From NCBI RefSeq assembly GCF_038561965.1, contig NZ_CP139348.1:1-64000 (forward strand): 64,000 bases of DNA. The letters are read 5' to 3'. This document shows, piece by piece, positions 34,902-43,942 of the stretch. Positions within the stretch are counted from its first letter, which is position 1. Every line of letters starts with the position of its first letter. The position numbers were made by a program, and so were the translations under genes. The stretch comes from Stutzerimonas stutzeri. GTDB lineage: Bacteria > Pseudomonadota > Gammaproteobacteria > Pseudomonadales > Pseudomonadaceae. The notes under the pieces were generated by a model, which ran no database searches, had not been told where the DNA came from, and saw nothing but the letters and a program-made list of their open reading frames with translations.

Positions 34902-36425
34902 ATGAAGCGCTACCTGTATTTGGCGCATCGCTGGCTCGGCATCGGGCTGGGCGTGTTCGTCCTGCTCTGGGTCGTCAGTGGTGTGGTGATGCTCTTCGTT
35001 GCCTATCCCAAGCTGACGCCGGCCGAGCATCTGGCGCGGCTGGCACCGCTGAGCGCGGACTGCTGCGTCGCGCCTGGCGTGGCATTCGCGGCTGTCGATG
35101 ATTCGCGCACCCCGCTCAGCCTGCGTCTGACCAGCGCCGGTGGCGGACCGCGCTACCTGCTGGATTACGGCGACGGCCCGCTACTGGCGGTCGATGCGCA
35201 GAGCGGCCAGCGGATCGAGCACATCGGCGCCGCCGAGGCCCTGGCCAGCGCGAGGCAGTTCGCTCAGGGTGCCGAGGTGCAACTGCTCGACCTGGTCGAG
35301 GAAGACGCATGGACGCGCAACCACGCTCTGGCTCGCGAGCGGCCGCTGTATCGCGTGCAGGCGGACGATGCCGAACATCAGCTGCTCTACATCTCCAGCC
35401 ACACCGGGCTGGTGGTGCGCGACGCCACAGCTCACGAGCGCGCCTGGAACCTGCTGGGGGCCTGGCTGCACTGGCTCTATCCGCTGCGTGAGGTGTTGCC
35501 CAAGGCGGTCTGGACGGTGGCGCTGGTCTATGGCGCCCTGCTCGCCGCGGTGCTGGTTCTGCTGGGCATGGCGATCGGGTTATTGCGCTGGCGCTTTGCC
35601 GGGCACTACAGCAACGGCTCGCACTCGCCCTACCCGACTGGCGCTGGGCGTGTACATCATGTCGGCGGTTTGCTGGTCGGGGTGGCGCTGCTGGTCTGGC
35701 TGGGCAGCGGCATGCTGTCGATGGAGCCCTGGGGGTTGTTCGAGAAGCGCTCGATCATCGATGCGGGCGCGCTGCGGCAGGCACCGCTAAGTGCCGAGGT
35801 GCTGGATAGGGAGCTGGCGCCCGTGCTGGACCGCCTGCAGCAGGCCGGTATCGCGCCGGTGGAACTGCAGTGGCATATGCTCGGCGACCAGCCCTATCTG
35901 CTCGGCATCGATGCCCGCGGCGAAACGCGCATCCTGCCGGTGGCGTCTGCGCTGCCGGCGCAGCCTCGCCTGGAACGCCACCTGCTGGAGCGCAGCGCCC
36001 GGCAAGCCTGGTCCGAGCAGCGAATGCGCTTCGAGTGGCTGGAACGGGAAGATTTCCACTACTACGCCCGTAGCGAACCGAGCCTCTACAGCCATCTGCC
36101 GCGACGCCTGCCGCTGCTGCGGGTGCGCTTCGACGACCCGGCCGCGACCTGGCTGCATATCGACCCCTACAGCGGCACCGTGATCGAACAGCTCGACCAG
36201 CGCCGGCGAGCCGTGCGCTGGGTGTTCAAACTGCTGCACAGCTGGGACTGGTTGCCCTTGCTGCAACGGCCGCTGCTGCGTGACGGCCTGCTGCTGGCTT
36301 TCAGTGGCGGCATGCTGGTGATCGCCATCAGCGGCGTGCTGTTGGGCTGGCGTCGGCTGCGCGGTCGACCACGGCGTGCCCGAGAGAGGACCGCGCGTGC
36401 CGCTCAGCCGCCGCGGTTGCCGTAG
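34902..36425 (+). CDS. PepSY-associated membrane protein (PepSY_TM family)
   Basis: A 507 aa inner-membrane protein starting five bases after the receptor stop. The first membrane helix lies in WLGIGLGVFVLLWVVSGVVMLFVAYP; others lie near 205, 255 and 470, with the large loops between them on the periplasmic side. Such PiuB-like proteins are often iron-regulated and encoded after siderophore receptors, and some reduce iron in the periplasm. A residue pattern for heme is not clear here. The last 22 bases overlap the convergent hydrolase gene. Confidence 0.8.
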   Translation: MKRYLYLAHRWLGIGLGVFVLLWVVSGVVMLFVAYPKLTPAEHLARLAPLSADCCVAPGVAFAAVDDSRTPLSLRLTSAGGGPRYLLDYGDGPLLAVDAQSGQRIEHIGAAEALASARQFAQGAEVQLLDLVEEDAWTRNHALARERPLYRVQADDAEHQLLYISSHTGLVVRDATAHERAWNLLGAWLHWLYPLREVLPKAVWTVALVYGALLAAVLVLLGMAIGLLRWRFAGHYSNGSHSPYPTGAGRVHHVGGLLVGVALLVWLGSGMLSMEPWGLFEKRSIIDAGALRQAPLSAEVLDRELAPVLDRLQQAGIAPVELQWHMLGDQPYLLGIDARGETRILPVASALPAQPRLERHLLERSARQAWSEQRMRFEWLEREDFHYYARSEPSLYSHLPRRLPLLRVRFDDPAATWLHIDPYSGTVIEQLDQRRRAVRWVFKLLHSWDWLPLLQRPLLRDGLLLAFSGGMLVIAISGVLLGWRRLRGRPRRARERTARAAQPPRLP

Positions 36426-38107
36426 GCGGCTTCGTCGCTGTCCTCCTCGTCGGCGTTGGCCAGCTCATGGGCCAGATGCCGCTTCAGGCGCTGCAGTGCG
36501 GCGTCGCTCCAGCCGGTCGGAGCGCTGACGATCCGCCAGGCATCGACATAATCGGCCGGCGCATAGACGTGCCCGTAACCGGGCGGCGTTGGTGTGGTCA
36601 CTGCCATGTCCACCGCCAGCTGCAGCATGGTCACCAGCGGGAACCAGCGCAGCGACGGCGATACGTCCGGCCCACGCGGCTCGCTCAGCCAATCCGGCCG
36701 GCGCCAGGCGTAACGATGGTCGAAGAAGGTGATCGGGTCGCTGGCGTACTGCAGATAGAGCAGGCGCATCGGTCCCCAGGGGGCGTCGGCCGGCTCAGGG
36801 GTGCCGTGCTGGTTCATGAAACGCACGAAGCGGCCATCACGGAACTGCGGGCGCCACTCTGGACTGCCGTCGTTGCGACTGTCGGTGAGGCTGCGCCACA
36901 GATCGCTGCGAAATGGTGGCCCGCTCCACAGCGCACCATGGATCGGGTCGCCAAGCAGCTCGTGCAGCTCCCACGAGCGCTGCGAGTGCAAGGCGCCGAG
37001 GCTCAACCCGTGCAGATACAGCCGCGGTCGGCGCTCGGGCGGCAGCTCCGTCCAGTAGGCATAGATTTCGGCGAACAATGCGCGGGCAACATCACGGCCG
37101 TAGTCGGCCTCTACCAGCAAGGCCAGCGGGCTGTTCAGGTAGGAGTACTGCAACGCCACGCTGGCAATGTCGCCGTGGTGCAGGTACTCCACCGTGTTCA
37201 TCGCCGCGGGATCGATCCAGCCAGTGCCGGTCGGCGTAACCACCACCAGCACCGAACGTTCGAAGGCGCCGCTGCGCTGCAATTCGCTAAGCGCCAAGCG
37301 AGCGCGTTGGCTTGGCGTCTCGGCCGCACGCAGGCCGACATAGACGCGGATCGGCTCCAGCGCCGGGCGGCCGCTCAGGGCCGAGATTTCGGCTGCGGAA
37401 GGACCGGAGCCGATAAAGCCGCGCCCGGTGCGGCCCAGTTCCTCCCAGCGCAGCGCGGATGCCGCACTGCCGCTCTTCAGCGGCGAGATCGGCGGCGCCG
37501 TTTCCGGCTCGATCAGTGCGTCGTACTGGGCGAACGAGGCATCCAGCGCCCGCAGCGCCTGGGCCACCAGAACGTCAGTGGCCAGCGACCAGAACAGTGC
37601 CAGTGCCACCAGCACACCGATGACGTTGGCCACCCGGCGCGGCAGGATGCGGTCGGCATGTCGTGAGACGAAGCGCGACAGCAGCCGGTAGAGGCGCGCC
37701 AGCGTCAGCAGGATGAGAAAGGTCGCCAGCGCGGTGAGGACTACCTCGATCAGGTGCGCACTGCTTACCGGCTCCATGCCCATCAGCGCGCGCACCGCGT
37801 TCTGCCAGCCGGCAACCTGGCTGAGAAAGCCCCCCGCCAGCAGTACGCAGCCGCCAGCGATTACCAGATTGACCCGCTCGCGCAGGCGCTCCGGCCGTTC
37901 CGGCAGACCCAGATAGCGCCACAGCCAGCGCCAGAGCACACCGATGCCATAGCCGACCGCCAGCGCCGCGCCGGCCAGCACGCCCTGGCTCAGCGTCGAG
38001 CGCGGCACCAGCGAGGGGGTCAGCGCCGCGCAGAAGAACAGTGTGCCCAGCAGCAGACCGAAGCCGGACAGCGAACGCCAGGCGGATAACAGGGGGAGAC
38101 GCACCAT
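36404..38107 (-). CDS. membrane-anchored alpha/beta hydrolase (Abhydrolase_9 type)
   Basis: A 567 aa protein from ATG 38107 with GGAG upstream. The N-terminal 200 residues hold about five membrane segments, after which a soluble alpha/beta-hydrolase domain follows. The nucleophile elbow is LHGLSLGALHS (G-L-S-L-G). Members of this two-domain family occur in mycobacteria and proteobacteria, with no established substrate, though lipid or ester hydrolysis is likely. It is divergent from treS and overlaps the PepSY gene tail to tail. Confidence 0.82.
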   Translation of the reverse strand: MVRLPLLSAWRSLSGFGLLLGTLFFCAALTPSLVPRSTLSQGVLAGAALAVGYGIGVLWRWLWRYLGLPERPERLRERVNLVIAGGCVLLAGGFLSQVAGWQNAVRALMGMEPVSSAHLIEVVLTALATFLILLTLARLYRLLSRFVSRHADRILPRRVANVIGVLVALALFWSLATDVLVAQALRALDASFAQYDALIEPETAPPISPLKSGSAASALRWEELGRTGRGFIGSGPSAAEISALSGRPALEPIRVYVGLRAAETPSQRARLALSELQRSGAFERSVLVVVTPTGTGWIDPAAMNTVEYLHHGDIASVALQYSYLNSPLALLVEADYGRDVARALFAEIYAYWTELPPERRPRLYLHGLSLGALHSQRSWELHELLGDPIHGALWSGPPFRSDLWRSLTDSRNDGSPEWRPQFRDGRFVRFMNQHGTPEPADAPWGPMRLLYLQYASDPITFFDHRYAWRRPDWLSEPRGPDVSPSLRWFPLVTMLQLAVDMAVTTPTPPGYGHVYAPADYVDAWRIVSAPTGWSDAALQRLKRHLAHELANADEEDSDEAAYGNRGG

Positions 38108-38287
38108 CGATAACTCCACAATCGGTCTGCAATGGATGACAAAGGTCACCGCCTGGGCCTTTCGAGGCGTCGCTGTCGCCGCGGTTCCGCCGGCGGCGGG
38201 CTTCATGCGCTCAATTCGATGCAACGATGACGGAGCGCCTGACTCAAACGACTACATTTCCCTTAGCACAGCGGGAACCGACGTCGA

Positions 38288-40357
38288 ATGAGCACCCCAG
38301 ACAATAGCTATATCCAGTGGCTGGTCGACCAGTCCATGTTGCACGCGGCCCGCGAACGCGCGCGCCTTTATGCCGGCCAGGCGCGGCTCTGGCAGCGGCC
38401 CTACGCCCAGGCCCGCCCGCGTGATGCCAGCGCCATCGGCTCGGTGTGGTTCACCGCCTACCCAGCGGCCATCATCACTCCCGAGGGTTGCTCGGTGCTC
38501 GAGACATTGGGCAATGATCGCCTGTGGAGCGCGCTGTCTGAACTCGGTGTGCAGGGCATCCACAACGGCCCGATGAAGCGCTCCGGCGGCCTGAGCGGGC
38601 GCGAGTTCACGCCGACCATCGACGGCAACTTCGACCGCATCAGTTTCGATATCGACCCGAAGCTGGGCACCGAGGAGCAGATGCTCCAGCTCAGCCGGGT
38701 CGCTGCTGCACACAACGCCATCGTCATCGACGACATCGTCCCGGCGCACACCGGCAAGGGCGCCGACTTCCGCCTCGCGGAAATGGCCTACGGCGACTAT
38801 CCCGGGCTCTATCACATGGTGGAGATCCGCGAGGAGGACTGGGAGCTGCTGCCCGAGGTCCCGCCGGGACGCGATTCGGTCAACCTGGAGCCGCCGGTGG
38901 TGGATCGGCTGCATGAAAAGCACTACATCGTCGGCCAGCTGCAGCGGGTGATCTTTTTCGAACCCGGCATCAAGGACACCGACTGGAGCGTCACCGGCGA
39001 GGTCACCGGAGTCGACGGCAAGGTCAGGCGCTGGGTCTACCTGCACTACTTCAAGGAAGGCCAGCCATCGCTGAACTGGCTCGATCCGACCTTCGCCGCC
39101 CAGCAGCTGATCATCGGCGATGCCCTGCACGCTATCGATGTCGCCGGTGCGCGGATGCTGCGCCTGGATGCCAACGGCTTTCTCGGCGTCGAGCGCCGTG
39201 CCGAGGGCACCGCCTGGTCCGAAGGCCATCCGCTGTCGGTCACCGGCAACCAGCTGCTCGCCGGCGCGATCCGCAAGGCCGGCGGCTTCAGCTTCCAGGA
39301 GCTGAACCTGACCATCGACGACATCGCCGCCATGTCTCAGGGTGGCGCGGACCTGTCTTACGACTTCATCAGCCGCCCGGCCTATCACCACGCCCTGCTC
39401 ACTGGCGACACCGAGTTCCTGCGCATGATGCTGCGCGAAGTGCACGCCTTCGGCATCGACCCGGCCTCGCTGATCCACGCGCTGCAGAACCATGACGAGC
39501 TGACCCTGGAGCTGGTGCATTTCTGGACCCTGCACGCCTACGACCATTACCACTACAAGGGCCAGACGCTGCCTGGCGGGCACCTGCGCGAGCTGATCCG
39601 CGAAGAACTGTACGAACGGCTGACCGGCGAACATGCCCCCTACAACCTCAAGTTCGTCACCAATGGCGTGGCCTGCACCACCGCCAGCGTGATTGCCGCG
39701 GCGCTGAACATCCGCGATCTGGACGCCATCGGCCCGGCTGAAGTGGAGCAGATCCAGCGCCTGCATATCCTGCTGGTGATGTTCAATGCCATGCAGCCCG
39801 GCGTGTTCGCCCTCTCCGGCTGGGATCTGGTCGGCGCCCTGCCGCTGGCGCCCGAGCAGGTCGAGCACCTGATGGGCGACGGCGACACCCGCTGGATCAA
39901 CCGCGGCGGCTATGACCTCGCTGATCTGGCACCGGAGGCATCCACCTCCGCCGAAGGCTTGCCAAAAGCCCGCGCCTTGTACGGCAGCCTGGCCGAGCAG
40001 CTGCAGACCACAGGTTCGTTCGCCTGCCAGCTCAAGCGCATCCTCAGCGTGCGGCAGGCCTACGACATTGCCGCGAGCAAGCAGATCCTGATTCCTGACG
40101 TACAGGCGCCGGGGCTGCTGATCATGGTTCACGAATTGCCGGCCGGCAAAGGCGTGCAGATCACCGCGCTCAACTTCAGCGCCGAGACCATCAGCGAAAC
40201 CGTCTGCCTGCCGGGCGTCGCACCTGGCCCGGTGGTGGACATCATTCACGAGCGCGTCGAAGGTGATCTCACCGACAACTGCGAGTTGCAGATCAACCTC
40301 GACCCCTACGAGGGCCTGGCCCTGCGTGTGGTGAGCGCGGCATCGCCGGTGATCTAG
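38288..40357 (+). CDS. treS: trehalose synthase (maltose alpha-D-glucosyltransferase)
   Basis: TreS isomerises maltose to trehalose, a compatible solute. The 689 aa product is a GH13-family enzyme with the catalytic residues in RLDAN (Asp294), FQELN (Glu338) and QNHDE (His402, Asp403). From memory it is nearly identical to the enzyme described from P. stutzeri, a form distinct from the longer TreS fused or linked to maltokinase. No glgB, glgE or maltokinase gene is adjacent. It is divergent from the hydrolase, with about 180 bases between the starts. Confidence 0.94.
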   Translation: MSTPDNSYIQWLVDQSMLHAARERARLYAGQARLWQRPYAQARPRDASAIGSVWFTAYPAAIITPEGCSVLETLGNDRLWSALSELGVQGIHNGPMKRSGGLSGREFTPTIDGNFDRISFDIDPKLGTEEQMLQLSRVAAAHNAIVIDDIVPAHTGKGADFRLAEMAYGDYPGLYHMVEIREEDWELLPEVPPGRDSVNLEPPVVDRLHEKHYIVGQLQRVIFFEPGIKDTDWSVTGEVTGVDGKVRRWVYLHYFKEGQPSLNWLDPTFAAQQLIIGDALHAIDVAGARMLRLDANGFLGVERRAEGTAWSEGHPLSVTGNQLLAGAIRKAGGFSFQELNLTIDDIAAMSQGGADLSYDFISRPAYHHALLTGDTEFLRMMLREVHAFGIDPASLIHALQNHDELTLELVHFWTLHAYDHYHYKGQTLPGGHLRELIREELYERLTGEHAPYNLKFVTNGVACTTASVIAAALNIRDLDAIGPAEVEQIQRLHILLVMFNAMQPGVFALSGWDLVGALPLAPEQVEHLMGDGDTRWINRGGYDLADLAPEASTSAEGLPKARALYGSLAEQLQTTGSFACQLKRILSVRQAYDIAASKQILIPDVQAPGLLIMVHELPAGKGVQITALNFSAETISETVCLPGVAPGPVVDIIHERVEGDLTDNCELQINLDPYEGLALRVVSAASPVI

Positions 40358-40372
40358 CGCGGCAGGCGCTTC

Positions 40373-40419
40373 GCGAGCCTCGGGCGCCCGGCTATAGTGC
40401 GCACCGACCCGAGGCTCGC
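40373..40419. other. 12-bp perfect inverted repeat enclosing a -10-like hexamer
   Basis: GCGAGCCTCGGG (40373-40384) and CCCGAGGCTCGC (40408-40419) are perfect complements 23 bases apart, between treS and the next gene. The loop holds TATAGT at 40393-40398, a possible -10 hexamer. No T-run follows, so it may be an operator pair or an mRNA hairpin rather than a terminator. Confidence 0.6.
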
Positions 40420-40440
40420 CCTCGCCTTCGAGGACATCGC

Positions 40441-41055
40441 GTGTCGTTCAGCCTGCCTTTTCGCTTCCCGTTCCTGCTGCTCCTGGCCGCGCTGCTCGGC
40501 AGCGCCTCCGTTGCCGCGCAGACCGCCTGCCCGCCCGGTCAACAACCGATCTGCCTCGGTGGCAACTGCTTGTGCGTGCCCGGCTCGGCAGCGGACACCC
40601 GCGTCGTCTACGAACGGATGCAACGCATGGCCACGCTGGGGCTGGAGAACTGGATCCAGCAATCGCGGGACCGGCTTGTGGCCGGCGGCGTGGAGCCGAT
40701 GCCGCTGCACATCCGCTCGCAACTCGAGCCGTATTTCGATCTCGCCGTGCTGGAGAGCGCGCACTACCGCGTCGGTGATGAGGTGACGCTGAATGCCGGC
40801 AATACCCTGCTGCGTAATCCCGATGTCAACGCGGTCACCCTGATCGACGTCATCGTCTTCCGCCACGCCAGCGACGCCCAGGACAACGTTGCGCTCTGGG
40901 CTCATGAACTCAAGCACGTCGAACAATATCTGGACTGGGGCGTGGCCGAATTCGCCCGGCGTTATACCCAGGACTATCGCACCGTCGAAGGCCCGGCGTA
41001 TGCGCTGGAGCGGGAGGTTGAAAAGGCCCTGCGGGAGGCGGATGCGCAACGCTGA
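40441..41055 (+). CDS. exported putative metalloprotease-like protein (DUF4157-like)
   Basis: A 204 aa protein starting at GTG 40441 after GAGGA. The signal peptide ends near SVAAQ. A Cys-rich stretch (CPPGQQPICLGGNCLC) follows. The motif HELKHVEQY near 158 has the HExxH pattern of zinc metallopeptidases, and DUF4157-type proteins share it. Whether it cuts anything is unknown. It follows treS by about 80 bases and precedes a bidirectional terminator. Confidence 0.75.
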   Translation: MSFSLPFRFPFLLLLAALLGSASVAAQTACPPGQQPICLGGNCLCVPGSAADTRVVYERMQRMATLGLENWIQQSRDRLVAGGVEPMPLHIRSQLEPYFDLAVLESAHYRVGDEVTLNAGNTLLRNPDVNAVTLIDVIVFRHASDAQDNVALWAHELKHVEQYLDWGVAEFARRYTQDYRTVEGPAYALEREVEKALREADAQR

Positions 41056-41116
41056 GCGTGCCGTGCGGGTGTTGCCGGTGGCCTGAAGCCCGCCGACGGC
41101 AATCAGCTAGAAACGA

Positions 41117-41144
41117 GAAACCCCGCCGAAGCGGGGTTTCTTTC
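41117..41144. terminator. bidirectional intrinsic terminator
   Basis: GAAACCCCGC and GCGGGGTTTC pair perfectly over ten bases around CGAA, with TTTC after it on the plus strand and TCGTTTC on the minus strand. It separates the exported metalloprotease-like gene from the convergent metQ. Confidence 0.88.
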
Positions 41145-41163
41145 GCAGGTTACGCGGTCAGCT

Positions 41164-41937
41164 TCAGAACGCGGGAACCACGGCGCCCTTGTACTTTTCC
41201 TGAATGAACTGGCGAACGTCCTCGCTGTGCAGCGCGGCGGCCAGTTTCTGCATGGCGTCGCTGTCCTTGTTGTCCGGACGGGCAACCAGGATGTTGACGT
41301 AGGGCGAGTCGCTGCCCTCGATCACCTGCGCGTCTTCGGTCGGGTTCAGCTTGGCTTCCAGCGCGTAGTTGGTGTTGATCAGCGCCAGGTCGACCTGGGT
41401 CAGTACGCGCGGCAGGGTCGCCGCTTCCAGCTCACGTACCTTGATGTTCTTCGGGTTGTCGGCGATGTCCTTCGGCGTGGCGGTGATGCCGGCGCCATCC
41501 TTGAGGCTGATCACGCCGGCTTTGGCCAGCAGCAGCAGCGCGCGGCCGCCGTTGGTGGCGTCGTTCGGGATGACCACGGTGGCGCCATTGGGCAGCGCAT
41601 CAAGCGACTTGTGCTTGCTGGAATAGGCGCCAAAGGGCTCGATATGCACGCCGGCGACGCTGACGAGGTCAGTGCCCTTGCCCTTGTTGAACTCATCCAG
41701 GTACGGCTGGTGCTGGAAGAAGTTGGCGTCCAGACGCTTCTCGGCGACCTGGATGTTCGGCTGTACGTAGTCGGTGAAGACTTTTACGTTCAGCGTCACG
41801 CCCTGCTCGGCCAGTTGCGGTTTGACGAACTCCAGCAGCTCGGCGTGCGGTACGGCTGTGGCGGCGACGGTCAGAGTCTCGGCAGCCTGCGCGGAAAACG
41901 CGGCAACGGTGGCCAGGGCGGCAATCAGTTTCTTCAT
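41164..41937 (-). CDS. metQ: D-methionine ABC transporter substrate-binding protein MetQ
   Basis: MetQ captures methionine for the MetNI importer. The 257 aa product has the NlpA-family core AATAVPHAELLEFVKPQL, FTDYVQPNIQVAEKRLDANFFQHQPYLDEFN and TNYALEAKLNP. The signal peptide (MKKLIAALATVAAFSAQAAE) has no Cys at the cleavage site, so it is predicted to be a soluble periplasmic protein and not the lipoprotein found in E. coli. It is last in metN-metI-metQ. Confidence 0.93.
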   Translation of the reverse strand: MKKLIAALATVAAFSAQAAETLTVAATAVPHAELLEFVKPQLAEQGVTLNVKVFTDYVQPNIQVAEKRLDANFFQHQPYLDEFNKGKGTDLVSVAGVHIEPFGAYSSKHKSLDALPNGATVVIPNDATNGGRALLLLAKAGVISLKDGAGITATPKDIADNPKNIKVRELEAATLPRVLTQVDLALINTNYALEAKLNPTEDAQVIEGSDSPYVNILVARPDNKDSDAMQKLAAALHSEDVRQFIQEKYKGAVVPAF

Positions 41938-41995
41938 CGTTCGGTTCCTTCAGGAGTTGAGCGGGGTGCGATGGTTCGCTCGCCCTGGTTGCGGT

Positions 41996-42673
41996 TCATT
42001 TGCGCGAAAAGTGGGTGACCAGCCTGTCGCCGACGCTCTGCAGCACCTGCACCAGCACCAGCAGCAGGACCACCGTGACCACCATCACGTCGGTCTGGAA
42101 GCGCTGGTAGCCGAAGCGGATGGCCAGGTCGCCAAGCCCGCCGGCACCCACCACACCGGCCATCGCGGTGTAGGACACCAGGGTGATGGCGGTGACGGTA
42201 ATGGCGGCGATGATGCCCGGACGCGCTTCAGGCAGCAATGCGCTGAAGATGATCTGCCGCGTGGTGGCGCCCATCGCCTGGGTCGCCTCGATGATGCCGC
42301 GGTCCACTTCGCGCAGGGCGGTTTCCACCAGCCGTGCAAAGAACGGCGCAGCGCCCACCACCAGCGGCGGTATCGCCCCGGCCACGCCCAGCGAGGTGCC
42401 CGTGACCAGCACCGTGAAGGGAATCATCACGATCAGCAGGATGATGAACGGCAGCGAGCGCAGCACGTTGACCACGAAGGACAGCGCGGCATACAGCGGG
42501 CCGTTTTCGAACAGCTGGCGCGGGCCGCAGAGAAACAGCAGCACGCCCAGCGGCAGTCCGAGCAGGATGGTGAACAGCAGCGACCCGCCGAGCATCAACA
42601 GGGTGTCCAGCGTGGCCAGCCAGATCTCGTACCAGTCGACATTCCCCAACAAAGAGCTCAACAACGCGTCCAT
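41996..42673 (-). CDS. metI: methionine ABC transporter permease MetI
   Basis: The 225 aa inner-membrane channel subunit of the methionine importer, with about five membrane helices. The EAA loop facing MetN is IIEATQAMGATTRQIIFSALLPEARPGI. Its ATG overlaps the metN stop by one base (TGATG), so the two are coupled. metQ follows after 58 bases. Confidence 0.95.
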   Translation of the reverse strand: MDALLSSLLGNVDWYEIWLATLDTLLMLGGSLLFTILLGLPLGVLLFLCGPRQLFENGPLYAALSFVVNVLRSLPFIILLIVMIPFTVLVTGTSLGVAGAIPPLVVGAAPFFARLVETALREVDRGIIEATQAMGATTRQIIFSALLPEARPGIIAAITVTAITLVSYTAMAGVVGAGGLGDLAIRFGYQRFQTDVMVVTVVLLLVLVQVLQSVGDRLVTHFSRK

Positions 42674-43680
42674 CAGCGCAATACCTCCACATGCACGTCG
42701 GCGGCTTGCAGTCGCGCCATCGCCGCGCTCATGTCACCGCCGATCAGCGACAGCGTGAGCTGGCCGTAGGGCGTGTCCTTGATGCGGTCGATGCGTCCGG
42801 AAAGGATGCTGTAGTCGACGCCGGTTTCGCGGGCAACCGTGCCCAGCAGCGGCTTGTAGGTGGCGTCGCCCTGAAAGGTCAGACGCAGGATACGACCCGG
42901 CACGTGAGCAAAATCGTCGTGCTGCTCGCCTTCATCTACCGCTTCGTCTTCCAGCACGAAGCGCTGGGTGGTCGGGTGCTTGGGGTGCAGGAACACCTCG
43001 GTGACCGGCCCCTGTTCGACGATGGCACCGCCATCCATCACCGCTACGCGGTCGCAGACGCGGCGGATCACGTCCATCTCGTGGGTGATCAGCACGATGG
43101 TCAACTTCAGTTCGCGGTTGATCTCGGCCAGCAGTTGCAGCACCGATGCGGTGGTCTGTGGGTCGAGGGCACTGGTGGCCTCGTCGCAGAGCAGGATGCT
43201 CGGCTCGGTGGCCAGCGCGCGAGCGATGCCGACGCGCTGCTTCTGCCCGCCGGAGAGCTGCGCCGGGTACTTGCGTGCGTGCTCCTTGAGGCCGACCCGG
43301 TCGAGCAGGGCCGCGACGCGGGCGTCGATCTCGCTGCGCGAGCGGATGCCGGCCAGGCGCAGCGGCATGGCGACGTTGTCGGCGACGGTCTTGGACATCA
43401 GCAGGTTGAAGTGCTGGAAGATCATGCCGACGCGCTGGCGGAAGCGTCGCAGGCCGTCGGCGTCGAGTGCGGTGACGTCTTCGCCGTTGACCAGAATACG
43501 TCCGCCCGAGGGCTCTTCAAGGCGGTTGATCAGGCGCAGCAGCGTGCTCTTGCCGGCACCGGAGTGGCCGATCAGGCCGAACACCTCACCGGAAGCGATT
43601 TCCAGCTGCGTCGGTTGCAGCGCGGGTATGTCCCGGCCGCCGGTCCGATAGGTTTTGTGGACTTGATGGAATTCGATCAC
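42673..43680 (-). CDS. metN: methionine ABC transporter ATP-binding protein MetN
   Basis: The 335 aa ATPase of the methionine importer, from the GTG at 43680 with AAGG upstream; the frame runs on to 43809 but gives non-family sequence. Walker A is GHSGAGKST, signature LSGGQKQR and Walker B ILLCDEATSALDP. The C-terminal NIL/ACT-like domain (from about 260) senses methionine and inhibits transport in this family. It heads metNIQ and is divergent from katE. Confidence 0.95.
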   Translation of the reverse strand: MIEFHQVHKTYRTGGRDIPALQPTQLEIASGEVFGLIGHSGAGKSTLLRLINRLEEPSGGRILVNGEDVTALDADGLRRFRQRVGMIFQHFNLLMSKTVADNVAMPLRLAGIRSRSEIDARVAALLDRVGLKEHARKYPAQLSGGQKQRVGIARALATEPSILLCDEATSALDPQTTASVLQLLAEINRELKLTIVLITHEMDVIRRVCDRVAVMDGGAIVEQGPVTEVFLHPKHPTTQRFVLEDEAVDEGEQHDDFAHVPGRILRLTFQGDATYKPLLGTVARETGVDYSILSGRIDRIKDTPYGQLTLSLIGGDMSAAMARLQAADVHVEVLR

Positions 43681-43942
43681 GGGCGAACCTTGTGGGTGCG
43701 ACGTTCGTTGCCGGGATAATCGGCGAAAGCCGGGCATTCTACCCGTTTGCCGCCGAGGTCGCTCGCTTGCGCTGTGTCGATTGAGCGAATGCATTGGCGC
43801 TATAGCCAAAGCAAATCAGCATAGCCGGCAACCATGTAGTCCCTATGGGGGTCACTAACCGGTACGCCGTGAAATGATTACGCATTTGGCCCGATCAAGG
43901 CCCGATCGTTCGCGGTTCTGCTCACTGCAATGGAGGCCCATC

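Noticed and set aside
38252..40249. 665-codon open frame on the minus strand opposite treS
   Set aside because: It lies wholly against a recognised enzyme, has a composition expected from a G+C-rich antisense frame and shows no family features.
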